Assembly: GCF_000003195.3 (NCBI RefSeq)
Contig: NC_012874.2
Span: forward strand, 310,001-374,000
Direction of reading: 5' to 3'
Length of the DNA: 64,000 bases
Source of the DNA: Sorghum bicolor
Taxonomy: Eukaryota > Streptophyta > Magnoliopsida > Poales > Poaceae
Shown piece by piece: positions 49,823-62,328 of the stretch. Each line of letters begins with the position of its first letter. Position 1 is the stretch's first letter. The notes beneath the pieces were generated by a model. It did no database searches, was not told the DNA's origin, and saw only the letters and a list, made by a program, of their open reading frames with translations. The position numbers and the translations under genes were made by a program.

Positions 49823-50394
49823 TAGGATGCGTCGTCAGTGCGTGTGGAAGCCTCACGCACGCTCTGGACCAGATTGTGTCCCGGCGCCTGCCACCACACC
49901 CGTCCTCATCATCCACGTCTGCATGTGGACACACGCCTTGTCTCTGTTCATCGTCGGCCTGAATAATCAGCAGTGAATCGTTTTCGTTCTATATATACGG
50001 ATCACGATCACCTATCTTCTGGAAGACTGGAACTATATACCTCACCTCCTTTCAGCGGTTCCTATCAAGCACGGGCCACAGGATGATTCTATTCACACTG
50101 TGATGGATGCTTGCCGTTCGTTCGTTGATTTGATGCGAGAAAAAAAACACTATTAAATGACTGACAGATTCCAGAAAATATGTGTATGCTTGTGTCACTG
50201 GTAGCACAAAAGCTCACTGTTTAACTGTCTGGTACCAACGGGAAAAAAAAATATTAGCTAACTGGAGGCCAAAGTAATATTTGTTCTTCTTACTTCACGT
50301 GGTAACATATTGTTTTCTTTCCCAGGTGAAATGAAATAAAAGTACAGGATGGATCCTGCATATAGTTCTCTGAATGTTCGTTACGTACTAGCTA
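49823..50394. other. Intergenic stretch, no gene seen
   Basis: Between two Tourist-like copies. No coding or RNA signal recognised. Confidence 0.4.
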
Positions 50395-50645
50395 GGCCTT
50401 GTTTAGCTAGGAGTATAAATTTTTTTTGCAAAATCGATATTGTAGTAATTTCGTTTGTATTTGATAAATATCGTATAATCATAGACTAACTATGTTCAAA
50501 AGATTCGTCTCAAAAATTTCAGATAAACTGTATAGTTAGTTATTTTTTAATTTATATTTAATGTTTTTATGTATATACTACAAGATTTGATGTGATCGAA
50601 AATCTGAAAATATTTTAAAAAAATTATAAAGAACTAAACAAGGGC
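50395..50645. mobile_element. Tourist-like MITE (GGCCTTGTTTA family), reverse orientation
   Basis: GGCCTTGTTTAGCTAGG ... GAACTAAACAAGGGC flanked by CTA/CTA. The interior runs opposite to the copy at 49580, 570 bp away. Confidence 0.83.
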
Positions 50646-51868
50646 CTAGTTACCTTTGACACGCTTCTGTCCCTCGTCCCAGCGCTTTCTGGAACACCAC
50701 GCACGCACGCACGCGCCTCCGATGTCCGATCTGATCCTTTCCGGACGTTGCTAGCAACACGGGCGGTCATGATAGGATGCATGATTCCATTTCCATGCAT
50801 GCATTCCCACAGCACTGATGACTATTGCTTTGGTTATTACTATTATTGATGATTATTACTGACGTCGGTGGAGGCCAAATTAAAGTTCCTTTCTTGCATT
50901 GTTTCCTCGTCTCCTGCTTAGGCGATTACCTGGCGAAGCTAAAGGGGTGCCTTTCTCTTATAAATTTGAAAATTTGATTAATAACCATAGTGAAAATTTA
51001 CTTTTAACAGTGGTTTTTTTTCAAAAAATTATGGGTGCCTGGGCACCCACAATCTTCTACGTAGCTTCGCCCATGGCGATTACTCATTGAGGTCAATATG
51101 AAAGAAGTTACCGCGACATATGTTTTATTAAGAATTTTGACTGAACAAAAACCTAATTTATATAGGATTAGCTATAAGTTATGGGGTCAGCGGACCCTAA
51201 TGATATATGGTACATCCGCCCTGCTGTGCTGCACACCATTTCCATTTTTATTTTTATGGATCATCGTCGCTTTGTGGAAACCACCCACCTCCTTTTCCAG
51301 TCATAAAGTCTTAAAATTATTGTTGTTGGTGAAGCTATTTATCAAATATTTTTTTTAAAATAACTCAGCTTTATCTAGAAAGTTGCTCATAAAGTTGTTT
51401 TTTTAAATAGCTTTACTAGTGAAATTAAGGTATGCTAAATAGGGTCTGAAATAGAGTTTTCTTCTTATCCTCGTTAAAACGTATGCCTCATAATATTGTA
51501 AAGGGGTATAGATTTTCCTCAGTATACTACGCCTCAACTCCCCTGCCCCCTTAATTATATTTTTCTCAACATCTCCTACACCACACCCCTATCCCCTTTA
51601 ATTATATTTTCTCAACTTTCTATACAATATTTTAGAAAAAAAAAGTACAGTATTCCTATTTAGATTACTCAGGAAGTCAGGATAGATGGACAAAAAACTA
51701 ACTTTTTTTGGCGCTTTAATATTTGGGACAAAAAACTAGTATTTTTTTTTTGCCGCATTAGTATTTTTATTTTCCATGGGAGTGGGGGGAAGAGAGAAAT
51801 GAAAGTGATAGTACAGCCTCCCCTGGCTTAAGGCCCACAAATTTCCTGGACAACCCAGTCCATGAGAC
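50646..51868. other. Intergenic stretch upstream of the DFO-like gene
   Basis: Contains a fragment at about 50927-51075 with related ends (ggcgaagcta / tagcttcgcc) enclosing gggtgcctgggcaccc. It is probably a small unclassified inverted-repeat element. No gene was seen. Confidence 0.4.
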
Positions 51869-51880
51869 GGGCCCAGCCCA
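51869..51880 (+). promoter_or_regulatory. Overlapping GGGCCCA/GCCCA site II motifs
   Basis: GGGCCCAGCCCA lies about 110 bp upstream of the ATG of the DFO-like gene; a TGGGCC-type core is readable on both strands. Such sites are common in promoters of replication, meiosis and growth genes. Confidence 0.45.
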
Positions 51881-51991
51881 TCCAGTTGAATTCATCTCAA
51901 ATTTCCTACACTACACCTCGTCTCCGGCGACACGACGCGAGCCATGATTTGAAATCCAACAGAATCAAAACAGGAGCCAGAGATAGGGACG

Positions 51992-54262
51992 ATGCCTCCG
52001 GCGATGGCGGACCGGGATGGCGTCGGCGGTGCAACGCCTACGCCCGACGCCCTCTCCCTCTTCGCCTCCCGCCTCTCCCGTCGCAGGTACCAAGCTCGAT
52101 ACAGTACAGTACAAATCACCTTCCGCAACATCTCATCCTACAGCTTCTCCCTCTCTCCCGCCTCCACGCTGCAGGTTCGAGGACGAGGATCTCCGGGTGC
52201 TGGAGGCGGCGCTGTCCGCCGGCGCCGACGTCCCCGCGCTGCTCGCCACGCGATCGGCGGCCCGGAGCCTGCTGCGAGCAAGCGCGGCGGAGGCATTCGC
52301 ATCCACCGCGACGGGTTCAGTGCTGCTGGATGGTGGGAGCAGCCTCGACGTCGCCGACTTCTTCGCACGCGCCTTCGCGCTCGTAGCCGATGTCGAGGTC
52401 AGCACAGCACCCAACAAAATTAGTGGTTGGCGCATGCGGTTTGCAGATTATGCACTGCTATTGCTAGTCCTTGCGCCCTGCCTGTACCTGGGGTTTTACT
52501 CTGATTTGGGCGCCCGCAGTTGTCGTGCTTCAGTTCAGTCACTAGTCAGCATACATTCCTAATTGCAGTCTCGCAGCATCTTATTTTACATGATTGCAGC
52601 ATGTTTCATAGTTCATACACAGTAGCAAGCAAACACTCATCATTCATCAACCGACGTGCGTTCATCATCTGTTTTACTCAGACTTGAATGCGTCCTTTTA
52701 AAAGTTTTTACTTCTGTTTGCATCAGAAATGCAGAGCATGCGCTGCGTTCTTCTCTGCTAATACTGTTTTCCTCCATGTACACTGACAGAGCTGCCTTGC
52801 CATGAGATACGAGGCCCTGTTGCTTCGAGACGCTAAATACTGCAACGACCTTCACTTGCAAGTGTCCCGTCAGGAGTGGCTAACTTTCGCAAAGGACTCT
52901 CTTGATAATGGCTTCTACACCATTGCCTCCAAGGTAGTTCTTAGCTGTAACCTTTGTTGTAGGTAATGCCCCATTACTGTTCTTGTTGACTGGCATGTTG
53001 GCACTTAAGATATTAGTTTCAATGGCGTGAGGAACACAACCAATAGTACTTCCTTTCAAAAAAAAAAAAAAAAACAATCCAATAGTACTCTGCAACTTTG
53101 AAGGAGAGGCTTACTAACCTGAAGATCTAACAAATGTAGTTTGTTTAACCTGAAGATTTAACCTGCTTGCCTGTTTACATTGTTATCTCCCTTTAATTAC
53201 TAGTTTTAGGTGATTCCATATGCTGGAAAGTTTAATGCTCTTGTCTAAGTTTTGTATGCCACTCTGAGTCTGATTATCAAACTGCTGGTATGACATAGTT
53301 AAGTACTAATGGTAAAAAAGAAGTCTCAATCATTTCAGAAATAATTGTTCAAAGAACTCTATCAGGAAATACTACTTCCAATTCATATTTTCTCTAATGG
53401 GTGAAGGACTCTTGTCATTTTAATGGACAAGTATCCTCTTTTGCTCTGTCGGAGGTAAGCGATGAAGGTCGCTTGATGACTGTACTGTATATTGCTACTA
53501 ATACACTAATGTTTATAAGTTGCACATCTGGGCATAAATAAATAGATTGGAGAATGGCATCGGCTTACATTATATTATAATTAATTCAGGCTTTTGCAAA
53601 CGCTCTTGCGCACATTCATCCAAGTCACTCAGGGCACTTGGACGCTGCTAATTCCATTGAGGAGAAGGACAAGATCAATGATATAACAGGACTCCAGAAC
53701 TTGGCCAAGTCATTATCTGCACGGCATTCTGGTGAGTTTTCAGTGCCATGGATTGCTTAAATTACATGCAGAGAAGCTGAGGTTGCTTTAACTTTTCAAG
53801 AAAAATAAGTGCACAGGAACTAAAATTGCCTTCATTTTCTGAAGTTGAGTAAATAAAACAGTGATACATATATTTAATCAACAGAGATCCAACCTGACTG
53901 AATCTATGTCTTCCTTTATGTTTGAAGTATCTAGTGCTTTCTTTTTAATCAAAAGTGACATCTATTAACTGGGAGACTTCGGGACCTATTTGACACCAAA
54001 TCTTCTCTTGTATCTTTCAACTGTTTGAACATATTTTCGATGTAGCTTTCTAATGCCATTTACTTCTGCTGTGACAGTTCAGACACAGTCTGCTGAATAC
54101 ATGAAAAGGAGAGCTTCAGGTGTTCACGAGAAGTATAATTTGCAATCGGGAAAACCAAAGTTAACAGGAAGTTCAATGTTTAGGCTAGGGATTAAAACAA
54201 GGAACATAAAGAAATTGCTTCGCAGCCAGGAAAGGAACTTGGGAGATCTGAAGCAATCTTAG
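51992..54262 (+). CDS. DFO-like protein (meiotic double-strand break formation), 262 aa
   Basis: Five exons: 51992-52086, 52175-52397, 52790-52933, 53590-53731, 54078-54262; all GT-AG, and phase closes on 263 codons. Segments such as CLAMRYEALLLRDAKYCND, HLQVSRQEWLTFAKDSL and NGFYTIASKAFANAL agree with what I recall of the plant-specific DOUBLE-STRAND BREAK FORMATION protein, needed with SPO11 partners for meiotic breaks. The family has no known catalytic domain. It is a predicted nuclear helical protein; the C-terminus is basic (KTRNIKKLLRSQERN). An N-terminal Ala/Leu-rich helical region covers about 25-105. Two ATGs compete (51992 and 52004); the second has the better context (GGCGATGG). 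The family name rests on memory of motifs, without a search. Confidence 0.6.
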
Positions 54263-54974
54263 CATGGCATCTTCCAAAAGACCGAGAGGAATGTTGTAAA
54301 AAGGTGAGTTTTATGCCTTAATTTACTTATTTCTTTCTAAGTCACCACCATTGCATATGCAGTTCAATCTCTTAAATGACTAGTTCAATATCTAAAGGAC
54401 CAGCTCAAATTAATATCTGCAGTGTCAATTACATTCATCTGATTATTGAAACTGGGTATGTGGGAGTGGCATTGGCAGCATGTGCATGGCAGCCGTCCTC
54501 ATTTTCTTAAGTTGTCCACAACCTCAGTTCATGAGTTCTCCAAAACAGAACCACAGTATTTTTTCAGCATAGTTTTTAGCATTGGGTCCCTCAAATAAAT
54601 AAGAAAACTGTGACTAGATCATCATGTCTTGTTTCAGCACAAAAAGTTTAATTATGTCAATTGCATTGAAATAAGATGCTTACATGGAATCATGTCATTT
54701 GTCATTGGCATATTTACTATAAAAGGTTTGCTGATTACATTACTACAATCCTTAACCACATACTGCAGCCTCGTTGACTACTCTGCTCAATCTGATTACA
54801 GGAAGTATTGCTAGCTATGCACAGTTGCGCTTAGTATATCTGGAAAACATTGATTTGCTTTATTTCCATGCAGTCCAATTAGGTGAGAATTTTTGCAGTG
54901 GAGACATGAAGTGGAGTTGATGAGTCTTCGATTCAACATTAAGACGTTGATCGTCTTGAAAGAAAAAACATTAA

Positions 54975-55113
54975 GGCATTGTTTGGATGTTGTCGGATTT
55001 ACCTCAATTCACATGTGTTGGAGTGGATTGGAGTGGAACTTGAACTAAATTCCACCCAATCCACTCCAACACATGTGGATTGAGGTTAAATCCGACAACA
55101 TCCAAACAAGACC
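54975..55113. mobile_element. Fold-back MITE (GGCCTTGTTTGGATG family)
   Basis: 139 bp, almost palindromic: GGCATTGTTTGGATGTTGTC ... GACAACATCCAAACAAGACC, flanked by TAA/TAA. The same length as the copy at 44076. Confidence 0.92.
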
Positions 55114-57080
55114 TAAGGCGTCGAAGAGTACTTGCATACTTTGGTACTTAGCATACTCGCTCTGCAAGTAAGTTGCTATCTTCAATATGGTGCAGACTGT
55201 TTTTCATGTGCAGAACAATAATAAATTACCTCCGCCTGCCCACCAAGATTGACATATTGCCTTAAATAAATAATATGAAACTGGAATCTGTCGTGTGAAG
55301 CACTGTCTTTATTTTATTTATTTATTTTTTCAAAAAAAAAAGAAAAAAGGGGCGGGGTTTATGTTTTTCCTGTGGAAATGTGCTATTAGGCACAAATGCA
55401 CAATAGAAAAAAAATTGTCATAACACAACGCATTCACCATGTTTTTGTTAAGCAAACATTTGGACATTTTGTTCTTGATATACGCTCTTGGAAACACCTG
55501 GAAATCTAGAAGGTTTGTAGCTGGAAGCGATAAGCATGGGTTTTATACTTTTGAACGTCAGCTACTTACCATGTGGCAGTGGAATATTCTGATTCTGACT
55601 ATGATCCAGAGCACATGCTACGTGAAATGAAACCTAAATTTGTTACTTGCCCAGGTCCATCCTGGTAGAGTTTAATCCCATCGAGTCTGAAGTGCTCAGA
55701 TGGGGAACACGTTGTCGTGTTTCAAGAAAAAAGACGTCTGCTGCTTATTCCAGCAAGGAAACTTGGGATGCTAAGTAAAAGGGTCATGTGGAGTACAAGA
55801 GGTTAGATGTGGGTGAGTCGTCCATCCTGTGCCATGTGGGTGAGCGGATCGAATTTGACTTGGAAAAAATCTGAAGACTAGGCTGTGAAACTAACACTGT
55901 CGGCAGAGCTTAATAATGTTGTAGTGGTAGGGGCCTGGGCAGCCGCGGTTGTACTTGATTGGCAATGCCATCTAGGGACCAATCAAAGCTTGGGATGGTT
56001 AGCTTTTGGTAGCAATCGCATGTGCACACACGCATGGCAGCAAACTTTTTTTAGAAGTCCTGCCTCCTCCTCCTCCTGGTTTGGACTCTCGACATTCACT
56101 CGTGTAGTATGCCTTTCCATACGGATCCATGCGTTCAGTGAGAAAATCAGAAAGCCGATCCTCTGTAAGAGACAGGGAGACAATTAATAAGACAGTCGTG
56201 CATTATCGGAAGACCAATCATCCATCATGCTTGCAATCTCGCAACCAAACACAGGCGCGCGCAGAGACCTTGTTCTGTTTCGATTGATTTCCCATTTTCA
56301 TACTAGCAGGAAATTAGTTTAAGATTAATAATGCACGAGTAGAGACGTCATGGTAGCATGGTTTTGTGATAGTTGCTGCTGCAACACGAATTTGTTCTGT
56401 CACGCAGATTGGAAACAAATGTGGGTAAAATATAGTGAGTCGTTGTGGAGTCCGCATCTGACTGCCGGTGCGCTCCAGACCACAATACATGTGTCACACT
56501 CTAACTTGTACACATATGCATGCCACTACTGGTGGAGACCCACTGCTACTACATGCATGCATACTCCTATATACATGGTCGATGTAGGTATAGGATCCTC
56601 CTACAACTTTAGTCCTAGTCAAGACTAGTTAAGACAGGAATACTTGGAGCTGCTGGATGGTGTACAACATATCCCAACTCCCATTTCCCCACTGTTGTAA
56701 TGCAGGACAAATCCCTGATCTCGCTGTTGTCTCCTGCATGCACGGGTAGCCACTAGCTAGCCACTCCTGACCTACTGCTTACATACGTGTCAGCTTTCTC
56801 CCTCATCTTTATATGCTAATACTCTGTCTTTTCTCTTGCTTGCAATGTAATGATTAGTGATTATTATTCTTAATTTAATTTATATGGATTGGACTGAACT
56901 TATCATGATGTGGCCGTGTCCAATATTAAAAATGAATTGAAGTAGGAGCAGTGATCCACATATGGAGACAGCTGACCACATGAATGCCAAGAAAACAAAT
57001 ACAGAGGCATCCATGTTGAACTGAAACCCCGCCAGTTCCCTGCCCTGTTTTAATTTCATCCCACAGGCCTAGGATCTAGA

Positions 57081-57186
<106 letters not shown>

Positions 57187-58280
57187 AAAAAAATATGAAT
57201 AATAATCCTACCTAGCTAGTGCATGAATCGTTCGTTTTATAAGCTGTAAGCCTGCACTGTAACCCCTATATACATGCATTCCTACAAAACTACTAGCATT
57301 AAGATCGAGTCAATTAGTTCTAGACGGCTTTGGCGCGTCTCTACGTAAGGTGTTGCAACTAGCTGTACTCTTTCTTCCCTAAGCTAGCTAGCTAAGGTCA
57401 ACAGACCGAACGTGCATGTGGCAGCGCTAATCTCCACCGTCACCGATAATCAACACACAGCAGCCGACCACAACTGCCCTTGGTCCGCTGCAATATATAG
57501 TAGTCAACTCATTTCTCAAGATATTTACCTATCGTAATGCATGTGACTATGTGAGCCATTAACATGGAACATGGTTTATTCTGTCATCACTGACAATAAA
57601 TAGATAATGCAATCGAGTCTGAGGTCTCAAGTGATGCATACATGCACTTCACATTTCTGTCTGGCTCTGGCCAGCTAAGGCTGCGTTCGGTTGCCATCGT
57701 TTTGATCGAGGAACCATTCCAGCTTATCAAAACTATGTAAATTAATGAAGCAAATCCATCTGGAATCATTCCAGGGACCCAAACCGGATCAACCGAACAA
57801 GCCCTAGGATGTCTATTGCCGACTGCTGCAGCAAGTGAAAACGGAGGTATGTACAATTTCCATGCCACCACTACTGGAAACAGCAACGCTGCCGAGGGTT
57901 TTTTGTTTTGCCGAGGGCCGGATTTCGGGCACTCGGCAAAGGACATCTTTGCCGAGGGCCAACCCTCGGCAACGAGTGACCTTCGCCAAAGGCTTCTTCG
58001 CCGAGGGCCGGGCCCTCGGCAGAGAAACGCCCTCGGTCAAGGCCCATCTTTGCCGAGGGCCGGGCCCTCGGCAAAGAAGGGGCGCTCGGCGGTGTGGGCC
58101 CAGAGTAACAGCGGCTCTGGGCGTTAGGCTTTGCCGAGTGCCCGTAGTTAAGCCCTCGGCAAAGCTCTGCCGGAGGTCAGGCTTTGCCGAGGGCCCTCCA
58201 GCCTGCCCTCGGCAAATCCCCTCTTTGCCGAGGGTCTGGAGTGGGCTCTCGACAATTTTTTTTTGTTTTTTTGGATCCAT

Positions 58281-59172
58281 GTTTTTTTTCTTTCTGTGGC
58301 ACACCTACACTATTTTTAAGTACATGCTAAAGTTTGGTTCATTTTGAAATTACTTTGGTATATTTTTTGGATTTTTTGAATTTATTGAATTTTTCGACAA
58401 ATTTCAAATTCAAACTACAGGTGCATTAAATAATAGTATTTAATTATTTCAATCATGACATTCATGATTGTTAGTGCATTTCCAGGCCGTATGCAGAAAG
58501 CCACATGAAATATCGAACGTTTACCCCCCGAAACATGTGGACCAAGTTGCGTGAAATCGTTTTTTGAATATATAAAATGAAAACAAACTCAGAAAATCAC
58601 GAAACTTGGTGACATAACATGTTATCACATGTGGATGCTATGATAAAAATTTCAAAAAAATCTGAGTCTGTGGTAACGTCTGGTGCACAAAACCCAAACA
58701 TCTCACATGTGATCACATGTTATGTCACCAAACATCTCACATGTGATCACATGGATGTTTGGGTTTTGTGCACCAGACGTTACCACAGACTCAGATTTTT
58801 TTGAAATTTTTATCATAGCATCCACATGTGATAACATGTTATGTCACCAAGTTTCGTGATTTTCTGAGTTTGTTTTCATTTTATATATTCAAAAAAATGA
58901 TTTCACGCAACTTGGTCCACATGTTTCGGGGGGTAAACGTTCGATATTTCATGTGGCTTTCTGCATACGGCCTGGAAATGCACTATCAATCATGAATGTC
59001 ATGATTGAAATAATTAAATACTATTATTTAATACACCTGTAGTTTGAATTTGAAATTTGTCGAAAAATTCAACAAATTCAAAAAAATCCAAAAAATATAC
59101 CAAGTTATTTCAAAATGAACCAAACTTTGCCATGTAGTTTAAAATAGTGTAGGTGTGACAAAGAAAAAAACT
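58281..59172. repeat. Long inverted repeat inside the CACTA element
   Basis: Left arm about 58281-58701, right arm about 58755-59172, separated by a ~53-bp centre that itself holds two copies of ctcacatgtgatcacatg. The arms match almost base for base, including unusual phrases (caggccgtatgcagaaagcc / ggctttctgcatacggcctg), with few differences. An RNA across it would fold into a ~400-bp hairpin. Confidence 0.93.
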
Positions 59173-59865
59173 AGATAAAAAAACTGAAAAAAATAAATTC
59201 TTTGTCGAGGGCCTTACTATAGCCCTCGGCAAAGAATTTAGAAATTAAAAATTTAAATTCTTTGCCGAGGGCTATGGTAAGACCCTCGGCAAAGAGTTTC
59301 CACGTGGCACCAGATAGTTTTTTTGCCGAGGGCTCGTATTCAAGGCCCTCAGCAAAGACTAGCCGGTTGTCGAAAAAATTTCAAAATAATCTTTGCCGAG
59401 GGCCCTAGGTCATGCCCTCGGCAAAGAAATTAATAAAAAAAAATAAAAAATTCTTTGCCGAGGGCCCTGGATCTAGGCCCTCGGCAAAGAGGTCAGACGT
59501 ATTAAAACGCCCGAGCGGGCGCTGGGGGTCATTTCACTCCCCAGCGCCCGCTCGCCCAGCGCCGCCGCTCGCCGCTGCAGCCTTGCCGCCCCGCCGCTCG
59601 CGCTCGCCGCCCCTCGGAGCCCCGCCGCCTCGCCCGCCCTCCGAGCTCCGCCGCCGCGCCCACCCCTCCGAGCCCCGCCGCCGCCGCTCGCCGGACGCTG
59701 CCTCGTCGCCCGGCGCTCGCGCCCGCCCCGCGCAGGCCCGCCGCTCGAGCTCGCCGCCCCTCCGAGCCCCGCCGCCGCCGGCAAGCAGCACCCGCGCCCG
59801 CCCTGGCCTCCTCCTCACCACCTCGCCGCCCACCACCGGTAAGCAATCTCCACCCCCTTCTCTGT

Positions 59866-60250
59866 TTTAGTTAGGATAGTTTAGTTAGTTAGGATTTTTA
59901 GTAGTAGTAGTTAGTATAGTTAGTTAGTTAGTTAGGATAGTTTAGTTAGTATAGTTAGTTAGTTAGTTAGTTAGGATAGTTTAGTTAGGATAGTTTAGTT
60001 AGGATAGTTTAGTTAGGATAGTTTAGTTAGTTAGAAATTTTAGTTAGTAGAGGAGGAGTAGTAAGAGTAGTTGTAGGAGTAGAAGAGAAGTAGGAGGAGT
60101 AAGTAGGAGTAGTAGTAGGAGTAGACAAGGAGTAGTTGTAAGATTAGTAGAGTAGTAGTAATAGGAGTAGTAGAGGAGGAGGAGTAGTATAAATAGAGGA
60201 GTAGTACGAGGAGAAGAGTAGTAGTAGATTAGTAGTAGTAGTAGTAGTGT
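59866..60250. repeat. TAGTTAGGATAG minisatellite grading into (AGT)n-rich DNA
   Basis: Many imperfect tandem copies of ttagttaggatagt (59866 to about 60045), followed by gtagtaggag-type triplet-rich sequence to about 60250, all within the CACTA element. Confidence 0.85.
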
Positions 60251-61535
60251 TTAGTCCTGAAAAATCCAAATATTGTCTTATACATGTTGTTGAATGCAGG
60301 TGGTTTAGTTTCGACTACTTTGCCGTCCCGTCCTGTCCCTCGGCCGAGTTTCAGGTAAAACTAATGGGTTCTCGGCCATCGCGCCGTTTTTTTTTGATGC
60401 GGATGGCCTTCGTGCCTCCTATTGATAATATATCGGCCGTCGTGCCGTGTTTCTGTGTGTCGGCCATCGAGTCGATTTTGTTATGCAGGTTTTGGGAACC
60501 TCCCCGTACAGGGGAGGTTCTGCCGAAATTTTTAACTAATGTTTTTTTATTTTACACAACAGAGGACGTGAGAGGAGCTCCAGCGCCTCAGCTTCCGACG
60601 CCGTTTAGTTCTACTGTAAGTGTCAAAGTTAACTTCTTCTTTGTAACTGTAGTGCAGAAATAATTACTACAATCTCACATAAATATCTAACTGTTTGTGC
60701 AGCCTCAGTCGACAGCGGGATCCAATAACCCGCCTCGTATGTCACCGGATCCTGGAGCCTTCGACACACCACCCTCGACGTAGAGGCAGGACGGTTGGGG
60801 ACGATGGTGAGTTCTCGCAGTCCTACGGTGCGTACGTGTCGGCGGTTTAGAACTTTGGTTCGATTTGATGAACTTGTGGACTACTGGATGGTCGTGATAT
60901 ATATATGTGATGTTCGTGTATACATGATGTTCGTGATATATATATGTGATGTTCGTGAGATGTATGTGCTCGTTGTGGAATCTCTGTGTGTGATGGTATA
61001 TATATGTATCTGTCTATTGTCTGGAAGCAAATAAACAAACAAAAAAATTTTAAAATTTCTCTGGTGTTTGCCGAGGGCCTTGACCATAGCCCTCGGCAAA
61101 GAATTTCTCAGAAAAAATAGAAAACAGGTCTTTGCCGAGGGCTATGGTCAATGCCCTCGGCAAAGAATTCTCCAGAAAAAATAAAAAAGATACTTTGCCG
61201 AGGGCCTGCATGGTAGCCCTCGGCAAACATATTACCCAAATAAAAATTTAAAAATTCTTTGCCGAGAGCCTGTATGGGAACTCTCGGCAAAGAATTTACA
61301 AAATAAAAATTTAAAATAATTCTTTGCCGAGGGCCCAACGTTGGGCCCTCGGCAAAGACGCCGTCAGTTGCAGCTAGTGCCCTAACGGCATCTTTTTTTC
61401 GCCGAAGGCCGGCCTCAGCCCTCGGCAAAATCTTTGCCGAGTGCCCGACAAACGGCCCTCGGCAAAGACTCCTTTGCCGACGGAAAATTTCCCGACGGCT
61501 CTTTGCCCTCGGCAAAAATCCTCTCTGCAGTAGTG

Positions 61536-61965
61536 CACAACTGTACTGATTGGTAGAGACGTGTAGAATAGCCCCCTGAACCATGAACGCGTAGACTATA
61601 TTTAGCTTTCTTTCTTGTTTCTAGTTTTTCTTTTGATAAATTGTTTCTAGTTAATTATAAGGAGATGAAGACTTTCTCAGCTGTATGCATGCCTGTATCT
61701 GCTTCATTCTGCTGTGACCAACAAACCTTGTTGATCGTGGGCACTAATGAGCCGCTAAATGCAGACAAAGAAACCATACACACTGTTCGGTACAGCACTA
61801 CACAGCCATAACATGCTTTGCTGTGCCTCTGATCCAGCTGGAAGGAAGGTCATTAGCTGATACATCAGCATGACAATAGAAAACTATGTTTGTCCTGACC
61901 TGATGCTAAAAACTATCCTGATATCTCCCATCTCCTGACCTATATCAGTTCCAACCTACCATCAG
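61536..61965. other. Distal 5' flank of the LBD gene
   Basis: Between the CACTA element and a Tourist-like MITE. No gene was seen. Confidence 0.45.
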
Positions 61966-62174
61966 TTATTGTTTAGTTTGCAAAAATTTTCAAGATTCCC
62001 CATCACATCAAATCTTTGGTCGCATGCATGGAGCATTAAATATAGACGAAAATAAAAACTAACTGCGATGAATCTTTTGAGCCTAGTTACTCCGTGATTG
62101 AACAATGTTTGTCAAATAAAAACGAAATGCTACAGTAACCAAAAACAATTTTTTTTTGCAAACTAAACAAGGCC
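61966..62174. mobile_element. Tourist-like MITE (GGCCTTGTTTA family) next to the LBD promoter
   Basis: The left end is reduced to TTATTGTTTAGTTTGC; the right end AACTAAACAAGGCC is intact. Family interior blocks are present. The right end lies 46 bp upstream of the LBD TATA box. Confidence 0.75.
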
Positions 62175-62220
62175 TCTTCTAACCTATATACTTTGTTCCT
62201 TCCCCTAGCTAGCCTGGCTC

Positions 62221-62228
62221 TATAAAAG
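62221..62228 (+). promoter_or_regulatory. TATA box of the LBD gene
   Basis: TATAAAAG, about 100 bp upstream of the ATG at 62329, in the context ggctctataaaagagg. Confidence 0.8.
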
Positions 62229-62328
62229 AGGAGGCTCTGCACCCAGCAGTCTCCCCTCTTCCCTTTGCAACCATCCTCTCTTCACTGCTCGCTCTAACCC
62301 CTGTGAGCTGTGACCGAGGAGCCAGAAC

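Larger units (their letters stand above)
57869..61535. mobile_element. Non-autonomous CACTA (En/Spm) element, 3.67 kb
   Basis: Begins CACTACTGGAAACAG and ends CTCTGCAGTAGTG, with the 3-bp duplication CAC on both sides (57866-57868, 61536-61538). Both subterminal regions are packed with TTTGCCGAGGGC and its inverse CCCTCGGCAAAG, which are transposase-binding-type repeats. The interior holds a ~420-bp-arm inverted repeat (58281-59172), a GC-rich Pro/Ala/Arg-rich frame (59412-59870), a tagttaggatag minisatellite and remnants of a 3' exon (about 60563-60783, ending PPST-stop). No complete TNP2-type transposase is present. Confidence 0.93.

Noticed and set aside
51862..52386. 174-codon frame overlapping the DFO-like gene
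   Set aside because: A shadow frame in GC-rich DNA; another frame with correct splice sites encodes the conserved protein.
57813..58347. Several overlapping frames with repeated PSAK/EGP-like peptides
   Set aside because: They are translations of the TTTGCCGAGGGC subterminal repeats of the CACTA element.
59412..59870. 152-codon Pro/Ala/Arg-rich frame
   Set aside because: Lies wholly within the CACTA element in a skewed GC-rich tract with open frames on both strands. Kept as part of the element, not as a gene.
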